Assembly: GCA_002633005.1 (NCBI GenBank) | Contig: NMRA01000170.1 | Span: forward strand, 78,739 to 142,738 | DNA: 64,000 nt | Direction: 5' to 3' | Source of the DNA: Phoronis australis | Taxonomy: Eukaryota > Phoronida > Phoronidae | Shown here: in pieces, positions 12,606-25,000 of the stretch | How the letters are laid out: each line of letters begins with the position of its first letter | Position numbering within the stretch: position 1 is the stretch's first letter | The notes under the pieces: model-generated | What the model was told of the DNA's origin: nothing | The model's database searches: none | Seen by the model: only the letters and a program-made list of their open reading frames with translations | Translations under genes and position numbers: made by a program

Positions 12606-14224
12606 AATTAGATCCAGACTGAGTCCATACTTTAATTGATAGAGGCTAGCACGAATGATCAATTTAGTCCACAATGGCGTTTTCTCAATAGACAAATGTG
12701 TGCTTGTTGTTTGCGTATAATCTGCTAGTATCAGTTCAACCTGTTTCGCCAGCTGGCTGAGAAAGCTAGGAGTCGGTATAACGTCGTAATAATTAGTGCC
12801 TTGTCGTAGCATCGGTAATCCATTGAAACAGGAAGAGATAGTTATCTCTTCCTGATTGAAACAAAATGAGAACTCCGTGATCGTGTGGTTGGTCTTATTT
12901 TGGCCAACTTAGTCAACACGGTCTGAAAAGAACTGGGAGCCGTTTAATTGTTTAGACCTGTCTCTACACATGTTATGATCATCTCGGGTATTCAGTGAGC
13001 ATGGTCTCCAGCAATAACAAACAGTCAGTTCTTAGCAATGGATGACATACTAGGTCAAGCATGACGCAACTTTTTATCAAAATTTAGCTGGAGGCTACTG
13101 ACCCCTCTCCCCTACGGACTAGACCAATTGTAGCCACTTTGCCGACGGCCTGGCTAACACTTCCTTCAAAATTATGGTTGAAAATTACAACATCCTAAAT
13201 CCGCCAGTACACGAAATAATTGCAATAGGCAGTCTTCATACCAATTTATTTGTATCCTAAATGTGTGCAGAAACTTCGCATTGCGAAAATAAACCGTAAG
13301 ATTATGTAGAACCATAGAAAAAAATTCAAATTGAGTAATTTAGGAACATCATATCTATATGAAACTTGTTTCTACCTGCGTTCAAAGAAAACAAAATTTA
13401 CGCACATGCGTTTCAGTGACCAACACGGCACACGCGTATTGCAGGGTGTTCGCGCCCGAGACTTACGGTGTTGAATTAATATGCAAGACCGCAAAATTCT
13501 TCTTTATTCGACCATAGACTTCACATTGTTTATCGTGGATGCACCGTTTGTATACGCTTTATGCACTGCTGTACGAAAGGGTGACAGTAATTGTTTTTAA
13601 AATATTCTTTTTTTGCACGAGAGTCTATCAAAAACAGGACTTAGTTGAATCACGAAAAATCCACATTGAGAACACCATATTTCAGAAAAGGGCGACCGTA
13701 TTCTTGTGAAACTTATAGATACTATTGTTGATGCACTGATCTACAACTAAGCTCCGATAGGAATTGGTTTTAAAATGGCCCTTGTTACTCGAGTTACAGT
13801 GCCAAAAATCGGATTTCTGTGATTTTCATAAAAAACAAAGGTTGTATTAAAAGCGAAATGATTCATTAAGATAACCAAGCTTGAACATTATCAAATAAAC
13901 TTTGGTCACGTCTTTGACACCGCTGCTTTGCTAGGATGTTTAAAACCGAACATTTCGTCACTAACGGTTCTGGTTGTTCAATGTTATTCACAGAGGCTCC
14001 ACGTGATCGACCGTCAGCCGGAGGCATTATGGACGATATTTGTCTTGATGCGACTCCACTGTAAACCATGCTGCTTGAATAATTACTAAGCAAGTAAGTA
14101 CTGTTTGGAACAACAGAATTAACAAGTTTCAAATATTTTATTAACATGTCTATACAGAGACTGAAAATAATTTTGTTTTCCATCCAACAGCAACAATCAA
14201 AGTCCTAAAACGGATCTCACAAAA

Positions 14225-14230
14225 TTTATT
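14225..14230 (-). terminator. Candidate poly(A) signal of squalene synthase
   Basis: AATAAA on the minus strand about 650 bp downstream of the FDFT1 stop codon. It is the only such signal I found between that stop and the next plausible feature. Confidence 0.4.
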
Positions 14231-14882
14231 TTCACAATTTAGTTTACTTAACAAAAGTTTACATCAACAAAGTCAACTTACAACCTAAAGGATGCACCAA
14301 TTTCCAAACTGGAAACTGAAAACCATGACGATGCAATTAAACAGTACAGGATCACCGGTAATCAAGTACAATACAATACATAAATACAATGGTAAAATAA
14401 GTCAAAATCAGAAAAGAACAATAAACCAGCATTCCACCAAAGAAACTAGTTAAAAGGATACTAAACCCAGTTTTGACAATTTCAACCAATCTTCGTGCTG
14501 TCACCTCCTAATGTATCATTGCCGCCAATCTCCCAAGTTAAAGGCAGGAATCAACTAAAAACTCATACTCCCTATGTCACAGATTAGACATTATAGTCCT
14601 TGGCAGGAGGTCACTTCCCACAGTTGCCTCACCCCTAAAAGCGTAAGTCATGCTTTCCCATTTAGCAAACTTTGAAAGGAGTTTTCAAAATTTTCTCCAA
14701 GCTTTTGAGGGTTGTTGAGGGTCACAGAGAATTACTGTTTCAGAGAATTGCATGGGTAAGTCGTTTTTAATAGACCAAAACCGGGTTTGGTATCCTTTTA
14801 ATGAACAAGAATACATAATTCTGCTGAAACACTTAATTTCAACACTTCAAGGACTTTGTGCTTTGTCTTATCCCATCATTCT

Positions 14883-17800
14883 TCACTGTTCATCACCAGT
14901 TACAGAGTATGTGTTGAACACAGTGTTGATGAAGTTCCAATAATGCCACGAGATGGCGCCAATCATCATAGCAAAGGACATGTAAAGGGGAAAGTAAGGA
15001 CTAGAGGTGTTGAACTGATGACTAGTCTCGGTAAGAGAGAGACACCTGTTGACAATGCTACGAGTTGTCTTGGCACTTGGGTCACTGTCATGTATACGCA
15101 GGTTAATCTGTATCGGAAAAGAATAAGGACTATGAAATAATCACCTTTAATTAAAAATTCATTTTAATGAATGAATAAACCATTGCAATTAATACTTTGA
15201 CTATTTTGAAAACACAGGGTGTTTATGAGCAAATAACACAACACCCTTTTCAAAAGGAACACGACAAGATTTTGATGGACACTTGCCACCTGATAGCAGT
15301 CATTAATAGGACAATCACTATCACTAACACCAAGTTTGAGATTTGATTTATTTCAAATGTACTGAAAAACAACAACTGACCACATAGCCAAACTAGAGAA
15401 AAAAGTAAACATTGAATTGAAACCTCAAAAACAGTAGTTTTAAAAGGTTATAAAATAAGTTTATTTTTCAAAAACTGAAACATTATTTATCCCCGACTCT
15501 GTGAGGCAGGTCAAGTAGTAGATATAACCTGACAACATCCTGGTCACTTCCACAATAAACCTGTGCACAAAGGGCCACTTGTCCCAGTACAAATTTCCCC
15601 AGGGCCAACTCCCCCTTGCTCAGCAGAGCATTCACACGATGCGAAGTCACCAGAGTAAAGTGTCTAATGTGAACTACTTGTCGCAAATAAGAAATACTTC
15701 CTCCTTCACGACACTTGTGTCAAACAAGCACTTCTAACGGGACAAGTCACACTCATTTGAAGAGGGGAGTGGTGTCAAGTCACTTAAGTTTCAGTTTTGT
15801 TCGCATGGTCACTTGCAACTGACTTAAGTGTTCCTGATGCAACTTGTACTGGAACACCTCCTCATATGAACACAATTTTACACATTGAGCTTGTTGCACC
15901 TGCTCTCACCTGTTGTGTAAAGTGATTCATAATGGCCTTCATACTGTCCAGGTGTGTGGACTCCATCATCATCCTGACAGCCTCACCTTTACGGATCTTC
16001 ACAACACCGGTGAACACACATGGATTGTTGTAACACCGCTCTAGTGTACCTATGGCCATCACCTGTAAAAATGAGGAAAGAGGGCGTGTCAAGCTGGCCA
16101 ATGGAAGAAGGAGGATGAAGGGGAAATGCTACGGCTATAGAACTTAGGATGACGTTTTTGGTGAACAATCATTGCATCGTGCTAGAAAAGTACTGTATCC
16201 AAAACGTGGCGAGTTTAAAAGTATTTTGAATCCTTAATTTGACAATATTTATCATCAGTGTCAATTTTTTAGGCCGCAGTTTACTGCATTTTACTGCTTG
16301 TAACAGAGGTTGAATTGTGTCTTTTCCTTCCATGTAGCACTATCCTTACAATATTCCTTACTGTAACAAGAGTCTATTTCTGTTGTTAAATAGAGTCACA
16401 GGCAATATGTACATGCACCATGTTTGAATTCGCAACTTCAAGGCCAACACCAATAAACTCTGAAGCACTTTATCCAGTCATTGAATGTTTTGATTTTTCT
16501 ACTCACAACACAAATACAATCCTATCAAGATATGGAATATTATGAGACCCATTTATGAGTCAGAGTAAAAGGGCAAATTCGATTTTCGTTTAAAGCCAGC
16601 TAAATAAGGCAAAATGCAGCTTAACAAAATTTGTCAAAAGTGCTCTTTTGTTCAGTTAGTGGAAGACAAATATAAGAAGGTTAAGCAGTACACAAATGAC
16701 CTACTTTAGGTTAACACGTTAATAGACCTAAGGATCTCCTGAAGGTACTTGAAGTGTTTAAGCAGCGTGTTTGAACAAGCAAGTTATTGTTCAGCATCTA
16801 TGCATCTATGTCCCCTCACATAACCCAAATTACAATTATTATACTACCATTTGAATAAAACGGCACTGAGTTCGTTTGAAAGAATGTTCCACAATTTTAT
16901 ACGATTTGAATTTCTTAACGACCCCAAAACTCATTCATTTCATACCAAGCAAGTTCACAGGAACTAGCTTCAATGGAAATAATTTTCAGAACAAGGAAAT
17001 TTTGGACACAGCCAGCTCTAGCAAAGAACGGTCTGTGCATAGATGGCCAAAGGCTAATCACCACGCTGTTCACGACTTAACACATGCAAAGACTTTTCAT
17101 AAGCCGCACTGCCTCACCTGAGGTATTGCACAGAAGTTGAAGACACTCTGGTTCTTGATTCTCGACATGTAGGTAATCACGTCAGGTATATGGTGCAGGG
17201 CATTAGTTATTAGTTCATTCAGGCAGGCGACGGCCTTCTGTCTGTTTTGTGAAAGCTTCAGTTCAGCTAGGGTTGAGGCATATTTACTCCATGTCTATGG
17301 AAAACATAATACCACAATATTTATAGATATGTCATGTTGAACACTATGCACCCTAACTAAGATGTAAATTATGGTCGCCAGCCAACACATTCTAACTCTT
17401 TTGCCAGTATCCAGTCCTTAGAACACCACGACCCCGCCGCATGATTGTTTTCTAGCAGAGTTGAGGCAATAAAAGGAGCACCAAATGCTCAAAATCCACT
17501 ACTTTTTAAAACAAATGCAACACATATCCATTTCTTGCACACAACCCATTAATATTTGTTCAACGTTATAGATTCATATTTAATGGCAAGTCACAATTTG
17601 TCAAATCTCAAAATTTTCAAAATGTCACAAGGAGGTCTTAATTGTCACAGCTTTTTAGTGGTGTTTGCATGACTAATATATAAAGTCACATCAACTTTGC
17701 TTTTGTCGCATATGTGAGACACAATATTTGTCAGTGATAATGATGAATTCCACAATTTTACAATTTGTGAATGAAGAACAACCACTTAGTGTAGCATGAA

Positions 17801-20467
17801 ATAACCCAAAACACTAACAGCCTACTTGGCTCAGCAAATTTTTCCACATGTTGTCACAGAATTCTCAAAATGTCACAGAATTTCAGGCAAGCAAGTTTTG
17901 ACACCATGTCACAGGGTATCTATCACAATGTGCCATCGTTGGCAAGAGCCCGTCTCGCATTCCTGCTCTTAAAACAGATTCTGATACTGACAGGCCTACT
18001 TGCCACCAAACCCTACTTACAGCTCTCGGCCAAAATTCCCTTTTATCGTTGATATCCTCCAGGTAATCACGAATGATGTTTGTTTTCTGCAGGAACAGTC
18101 CCATGGAGTTGGCCAGTTCCGTATCCTCGCCAACGATGGGATCCTCAAGTTCAGATGCCGAGAAAATCCTGGATAGCCCAATACCAACTAAACCGGCCAC
18201 GTAGTGGCAGTACTGGGAAAAAAGTAAAGGAAAATTAAATGTACAGTCACAAAAATGAAATGAATAATCTTAAATTTAGGGATGTAGTACAGAAACTTTC
18301 ATAAACCACGAAGATTAGCCAAGTCTTCAAGAGATATCACAATGCATTTACAAGCTTTACATGCAAGGGTCTTGCATGTATAGAACTCAACCAAATGCTG
18401 TGTATTACCTCATCCCACTCCTCTGTGGAGCCTATCTTCCCCTCCAGGAACACAGTCATACCCACGCCCATTTTGTGACAAATGTCCGAGATAACATCCT
18501 GGTAGATAGGTGCCAACTGACGGAACTCAAACGATATCTGAAATTAATGTTTACAGCAATTAAAAACACAATCTAGTTCTACCAGATGCCTAGGTATGAA
18601 GCCAGCAGCCCACTCAGGGAAGACACCCACACCTCTATGAGATACACTGGGGTAAAACACTAATGCCCAAAACATCAAACTAGAATGTGAGAGAAGCTTG
18701 CCTTATCCATTACAAAATCGCTGATTGCGGCATATATTGAATTGAGCATTAACAGTGAAATGAACTTACAATAGGGCTAAGATACACAAAAACACCAGTC
18801 CAACTGAAACACACATATGAAATACAGTAAAAACAGTAAAACTAACACAATTTTGATGCACAAAAGTTGAATTTTTGTTTTTTTCAGATGAAATTGTTTT
18901 TTTACCCAATTCTCATATACACTTTAGCTAGATTTCAACCAACGTATCCAAAATATACAGAAAATCTCACCAATTTCAAAAATAAATAATAGCAAGAAGT
19001 GGCCTTTATTATTTGCAAAACCTTGCGTTGTTGTGAATGTCCACAATTTTTTAAAACACTGCGACATGTTAGCTGAGAATTATAACATGAAAATAGTATA
19101 TAAACATTACTGCAGAATCAGATTTTTACAAATTTTACTGTCTTGCCAGTGTTATTTTACTTCAAGTGTCTTACTGTTGGGAAGTCCTCCAGCACAAGTT
19201 TGTCTTTTTCATTACTGTCCATGAATTTCCACTCAGGATCTTGTAAATAAGTGTAGAACTCTTTCAACATAGGAACTTTTATGGTATTGGCGATAGTCAT
19301 ATCATCTTCCACAGTATCAAGTGCCCGTAAAACCAAGTAGAATATACAGATGGCATCCCTAGAACAAAAATACAATTGGTTCTCCAATACAAATTAAATG
19401 TCAAATTATTTCAAAGGGTTAAAGTGAAAATCTCCCAGTTCGGAACGGTCTCTCAAATTTTGAACACAGAAATTAAAGAGAAAATTGAATTTTGTTCACC
19501 CTGAAGATTGGGACATGGGTGACTTTGGCATCTTTTTATATACAACTTTACAATGACTTCTTTTTTTAAATGTCCTAAATTGGGAGTTGTACTTTTGTGT
19601 CACTGACAGAAGATGTGGAATTTTCATTAACATATATAGCAAAATTTTTCAGGTCTTGTCCTTCAATTTTGCCAAAAACATGCACTATCCACATTTGAAA
19701 GCTCCTTTGACTAATAAATTTCCAGCCTTATTTAAGATCCATTGATCAACTAAAATCCGAAAATAACACTCTGATCTAGTACATGCAGAATGAAAAAATG
19801 AACTAGCAGCTTGAAACTTGCTAAAACAATTACTATCCGGTGACAGCAAGACAGTCATATTAACATCATTTCAACATCTGACCCAACATGTCTTACCGCA
19901 GTTCGCCGTCCAAAGCCTGGATTACTGCAGCAAAACTTCTGCTAGTTTTCTTCAAGTATTCATAGCACTTCTGCAGTGTAGGTGACATGGAGGCCTAAAA
20001 TAAGAATAGCGTAGCATTCATTAGGAATTTGTTTCTTTCAAGATGAAACCTTTAAGACCTATACATCCCCAATTTAATGAAGTGTACAACACTGTAAACT
20101 TCAAATATCAAGTTAGTGGTGAAGAATCTTCTTGTGGCAATTAGTGAAATCCATTCACTTTATGGCTTTATCCTGAACATCAAAGATGTATTACTATGTT
20201 CTTACTTTCATTCATAAAATTATCTTTGCCCGATACTGTTGTTAAATCCGTACTGTAGTAAATTTAGCCCACCTTGCTGTCAGATCCCCTTGGTGAAAAT
20301 ACAACCATATTCAAAAATCAAAATACGAAGCTAACACAAAATTAATCAAAGGTGTTATACAAACTTACAAAATTGCACTTGGGCATAACTGCTTCACAAC
20401 CTCCAATTTTAAACTTGAGTAAAGCGAGGACCTCATCTGGGTGTGTGATTGACTTGAACAGATCCAT
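14883..20467 (-). CDS. FDFT1: Squalene synthase (farnesyl-diphosphate farnesyltransferase)
   Basis: This ER-membrane enzyme condenses two farnesyl diphosphates through presqualene diphosphate to squalene with NADPH, the first committed sterol step. Eight coding exons join in frame: 20467-20369, 19994-19897, 19358-19175, 18537-18409, 18212-18021, 17294-17118, 16062-15910 and 15107-14883. They give 418 residues against 417 in human. Both Asp-rich motifs are present at the expected places: DTVEDD at residues 80-85 and RDYLED at 218-223. Other conserved blocks are KEKD-like sequence before [67 protein letters not shown] and KIRKGEAV. The last exon carries the [10 protein letters not shown] linker and a hydrophobic anchor (about residues 383-407). 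The ATG at 20467 begins [19 protein letters not shown], like the vertebrate N-terminus. A 5' UTR splice acceptor next to 20503 shows a further non-coding exon upstream. No lesions were seen. Confidence 0.97.
16390..16640. repeat. Dispersed repeat family C, copy 1
   Basis: In FDFT1 intron sequence, agtcacaggcaata and gcaccatgtttgaattcgc match the reverse complement of about 49380-49430. The part aataaactctgaag, then tatgaga, then cgattttcg resembles 36220-36380. The mixture of orientations suggests fragments or a composite element. The boundaries are not fixed. Confidence 0.4.
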
Positions 20468-22011
20468 GGTAACACACTGTAGCTGTGACAACCAAGCGAA
20501 CCACTGAAATAACACAAAAAATCATCATAAATCTTGTGTTGACTAATCAAGAACAAGTTTGAATATTTCAAAGGGCAGTCCGACAGTAGTCGATTTTGCT
20601 GCTGTCAGTAAACTTTGTCAGTTTCTCAAGCATGTTGATGTACAGTCCAACAATTAATTAGATAGGCCTCTCAAAATTTTTCCCTAACCGTCAATATTTG
20701 GCCACTCAGTGGACACTCAACTCATATACCTGTGGCCAAGTTTTGACCCTGACCATGGACAAGTGGATTCTTGTACAATGTCAATGGTGCCAATGATGCA
20801 GATCCATGATTGCCCAGATAATAGAATAAGAGAAGATGGATGAGCTCTCCACATGCACAACCAACTTGCCGGACAGTCCAGCACAGTGAATTGTCACTGA
20901 AAGCAACTTCCAGGACACATCCTGGTGTTGGTGAAGGGAAACGGGCCTAGGGTTAAATTGCGTTCCGTAGACCCGGCCATTATCCCATTAAGAAGAGTGA
21001 ACACAGTTGTGCCGCTAGAAATTTTCTCTTATGGAACAAAAAAATGGAGTGCATCCTGGTTCAAAATCCTAACCTCATCCTCAGATAAAAGTCTATCTGA
21101 GCCTCATCCAACCAATCAGTTTAGAGACTGCCATACAGGCAACTAAGTTGAGGAGCCTACAAGCGAACATTTGCATTTCACACTTGCGTGGTCATGGAGT
21201 GACTGACTACAGTCGGTATAAACGTATTAAACGATGCAAACCAGCTCGGCTATTGAATAACGGGCGTGTGACAGGGATCGTCACCGAGCCGACAAAAAGA
21301 AGCTCCCCGTGTACAAGGAGCAGTAGAAAGAATGCATGTCAATGGACAAGGTCATGCCGTCGGCCCAGGAAATCGGTAAACCTGTCCAAAAGTGCCAAGC
21401 CAATAGGATTCCATTCACTCAAGACATCAGTCTCAGACACCAGAGTTCTAAGTCAAACGCCTTGGACTAGGTCTGGCTGGCGTGACACACCTGAAGTGGT
21501 TGCGGAAACAAATCGTCTCAGTAGCAAGTAAGTGAATCATCATATTTCACTTTCCCGCAACATCTCTATAACGTACCTATCCACCAATTTCAGGAATTAT
21601 TTCCAAAACAATCATTCGGCAAGACCTACACATCAAAAAGCGTAGTCTGCTCAGCTGATAAATCAGCAATTTGATTGGCTACCAGAACTCGTGTCATGAA
21701 GTTCTTTTCAAAATCTTTGCGCCCGCGGAAATTTGTTTATTTTCCGAAGGTTTTCGAAGTAAATATAAACCATTTAGTTTTTCGTGACACACTGGATTAC
21801 ATAGAATTTTCGGGGTTTTGATTTACCAAAATAAACTTGCTTTTTATTGTGCACTATTTTGCACTTTTTATTTGTACATATTCTCAACAGATGTCTCTTT
21901 TTCGTTACAACGCTGCTATAAAGCGAGATTGTTATTTCTCTCTTTATAAAATAACTTCCGGGCCGGGGTTTTCGCATGCAAAAAGTGTTATTTTGAGATG
22001 AAAAACAAGAG
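20468..22011. promoter_or_regulatory. Divergent intergenic region between FDFT1 and TAF5L
   Basis: FDFT1 reads left and TAF5L reads right from this 1.5 kb. It holds the 5' UTR of both genes, including an FDFT1 acceptor at 20504-20505. CCAAT-type boxes occur near 21105 (aaccaatcag), 21401 (gccaatagg) and 21673 (tgattggct). No convincing TATA box or consensus sterol response element was seen by eye, although squalene synthase promoters are commonly sterol-regulated. The plus-strand frame at 21148-21531 resembles no known protein. Confidence 0.55.
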
Positions 22012-25000
22012 ATGAGGAGAATTCGAAACGAGCAAATTCACGAAATTGTAAACGGTCACATGAAACGTAGAAAGTATACGGTGAGAGAACAACACATATT
22101 ATTGCAACACATTTTGTAACATTGGTTCACTTGTTGACGTACGTTGTCTTTGTCGACTGTACTTGGAACTAACTACACTTACCTTACTAATGACACAATT
22201 AGTTAAAATAGTTTATTAAATAACACTTGCAAGCAGTTCTAGGAAATGTGACTCATATGCATGCATGTGGTCTTGTGTATTGTGAAAAACATGTTGTTGT
22301 GCAGTAATTAGTCAGTCCGGTGGAGTAAAGTAGTGTTCGAGTAAAGACCCCTTCCTAACTCCTCTCTCCAAACGACATTACAGACTGTTGCTGAATATAT
22401 CAAGCAATAGGGGTTGTGTAACACAGACCTTTTTGCCTGTCAAATCTTCTGCATATTTTTTCACTTCCAGGTCTAAAAGCTAACACTAGGACACCAATTT
22501 TGAAAAATCCACACATTCCCTGAACTCCCTTGACATATTACTAGTTATTGTAAATTTCCGGTTGCAGGTTTTGAGCCTCTACAAATCAGTTGCCAAGTGG
22601 CAATTGCCCTTTGCCCAAATGGTTTGGTGCTCAACTTTCTGGCTGGTGCCCCATATTTTGGTACCAGGTGTGAGTGTATGAATTTTATATACCAATGGCA
22701 AAAATTTAGAGGTTAATTTGTCTTATATGTCATTATTATTTCCGGAAATTTGCAACACTGTGTTGCTAAGGTTACGTAGGGCCTTATGGAAAAGACTGTA
22801 CATTTAGCTAAATGTTTAAAAACTATAGAATATACTTTATGGAAGTAGAAATTCTGTAAAATTTAATTTTTTTACCAGTCTGAGATTAATTAGGTCACAT
22901 GAACATGCTTTTTAATAAAGTATGATAAAACAGAAAGGTGCATGCAAAGCAAAACAATAGGATCCATAACATGAGCAAATTTCACATGGTACAATTGTTC
23001 AAAATAAAGTCTCAAAAAAGTCTGGTGTAGTTTTCTAAAATATCGTTTTGTTTTTGTTTTGTGCAACTTTGAAAGATCATTATCGAGTAAGCAAAACGAG
23101 ACTTGAATGGGATAACATAGATTTTGTTTGGCTAGCTGAGAGATTCACACTTTTACTGTGAAAAGATACTTTATCTCAATCTGTTCTTGAGCTGCGAAGT
23201 GATCTCTTTCCCAATACAGCAAGTGCCCTCGGTGAATGGTACTCAGGTATCACTGATTCTAAATGTAGGTCTGATGTAATTTGGCTTTACATGGAAGGCT
23301 TTACGTCAGGTGCAAGTGTTTGTCTTGAAGGCAAACATCACCTGAGTAACAATATATGGAGTGTTCCCAGACATATACAAACAATTAACGACCAGAAAGA
23401 GATTGGTTTGAAAAGAATAAATTAGGTGACCATGGAGTACTTTCTAAGTTCAAGGAAATTTTCTTGTCAGACGGTTGTTTTGATGGACTTGTGAGGATGT
23501 GTTATTGTGTTACTGTGTGGCTAGTTGCAAGCGTCACAATTGAATATTCAAAATACCATACACGAACCTGCAATGGTAAGCACGGGTAATTGACTCCTGA
23601 TTTTAGCGGCGAAGCGAAACTCAAGGGTAAAAGATGACTTAGTAAATAAAAGAGAAAAGTGCCTTTTGTGAAGTTATTAGAATTTATTAACACTCTAGTA
23701 TTAGAAATTCAAGCCACTAGACATTAATCTCCAGTGTGAACCAGAAAATGAGAGAGAGAAAGAGAAATGGAAAATATTTTGTAGTGTAAAGTAGCTTATT
23801 GCAAAGCTAAACATGTTTTTATAACAAAAATATCTGCATGGGTATAAACACATAACACACAACCTATTACGTATTGAAAAGCACTGGCATGTTTCTACAG
23901 GGGAAGGGAAATGCAAATTTGAGTTAGGTCGTGACTGTCCTGTTCATTGTAAAGAAATCCCCCTCCAGTCAAAGCTCACTTCAGTCCTGGTCATTGCAGA
24001 GTGCCCTCAGGTTATCATTCATCATTTCAGCTACCTCCCCTAACTTGCTGACAGTTTTTTGTTTGACCAACTTATCGCTGCCAAGTACTTTTTGAATTTA
24101 GTGAGACATCTTTGGAATCTGGAAGCCATTGGTGTCTTTAAATCATTCCAATTCAAAATATTCTTACTCGAGCTATCAAAATTTCTTTCCAATATGACCC
24201 TCATTTGCCTATTAATAAAAAAAATATTTGCAGGCGGACTTGTACACGTTGTACCAGACGTAGGCAGGCTGCGCATGTGGACCCATTACATTGATCACCT
24301 GGAACCATTTTTGTGCTTATATTATAGTTAAAACTGAGCTGAGGAGCTAGAAACCTGACTCAAGGGTCTTGTAGTGTGGCGCAGTGAGACTCGAACCCAC
24401 GACCGCAAGTAAAGAAGGCGAGCATCTATCACACTAGTAAAGCCTTGTATTATTTGTGACAGTCTTGTGTTCTTAACATTGAGTTATTTTAAATTTTTGT
24501 CGATTTCATGCCCCATTTTGGATATTTTCTGTTTTAGGAAAGCGAAACCATCAGAAAGAGTCAACGACTTGCCCAATCAGCACAACAACTGTCGTTGAAA
24601 AGTGTTGTAAAATGTGATGACAGTACACAGAATGTGGTGTCCTTCAGCAGTATATCTGGCGATGCAACTCAGTGTGATCAGCAGTTCACAAAGTGAGAAT
24701 TTTTTCTTTTAATGGTTAAAGTGGCTATCAACCCGTGTGTCGTCGAAGAAATTGATTTTTTATTTAGATCACTTACCTCTGTAAAATTGAACTGGACGTG
24801 AGTTTCCTTACTCGGTTGAGAAATGACTCTGCCTTGCAAAGAACTGAAAATTCATTATTGCTTGAGACCATGCTCCGAGAATAAACTCACATGCACAGAA
24901 ATCACATCTCCTTTGAATAAGGATTAACTTGAGACCTACTGCTTAATGGTAAGTGAACTCACTCAAAAGTTGCTTTTTGTGCTGGAAAGTGAGTTTAGAG

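Larger units (their letters stand above)
8281..14220. other. Gene-poor interval with repeats only
   Basis: I see no convincing spliced gene here. The interval holds a repeat-A copy, a decayed LINE 3' fragment and an inverted-repeat pair. A 20-base direct repeat (ttagaactcaaatcata and flanks) lies at about 11773 and 11981. One N occurs at 12196. The 105-codon minus-strand frame at 13866-14183 has no supporting splice sites. Confidence 0.5.

Noticed and set aside
13866-14183. 105-codon minus-strand frame downstream of FDFT1
   Set aside because: Its length is within chance for this base composition, it lacks a clear acceptor, and it lies past the FDFT1 poly(A) signal. No family resemblance.
14752-15140. 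Two overlapping plus-strand frames
   Set aside because: They are antisense to the last FDFT1 exon (14883-15107).
15483-15686. 67-codon minus-strand frame in the last FDFT1 intron
   Set aside because: It does not match squalene synthase, and the true last exon was found at 14883-15107 in the correct phase. It contains short repeats (cttgtcccagt, ggccaact), so it is probably intronic repeat.
21148-21531. 127-codon plus-strand frame between FDFT1 and TAF5L
   Set aside because: Low-complexity Ser/Arg composition and no similarity. The region is more GC-rich and probably 5' UTR or promoter, which lengthens chance frames.
24059-24331. Plus-strand frame with NLVRHLWNLEAIGV, reminiscent of BEL/Pao polyproteins
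   Set aside because: Only one short block resembles the family, and the frame runs into the SINE. Not enough to call a retrotransposon.
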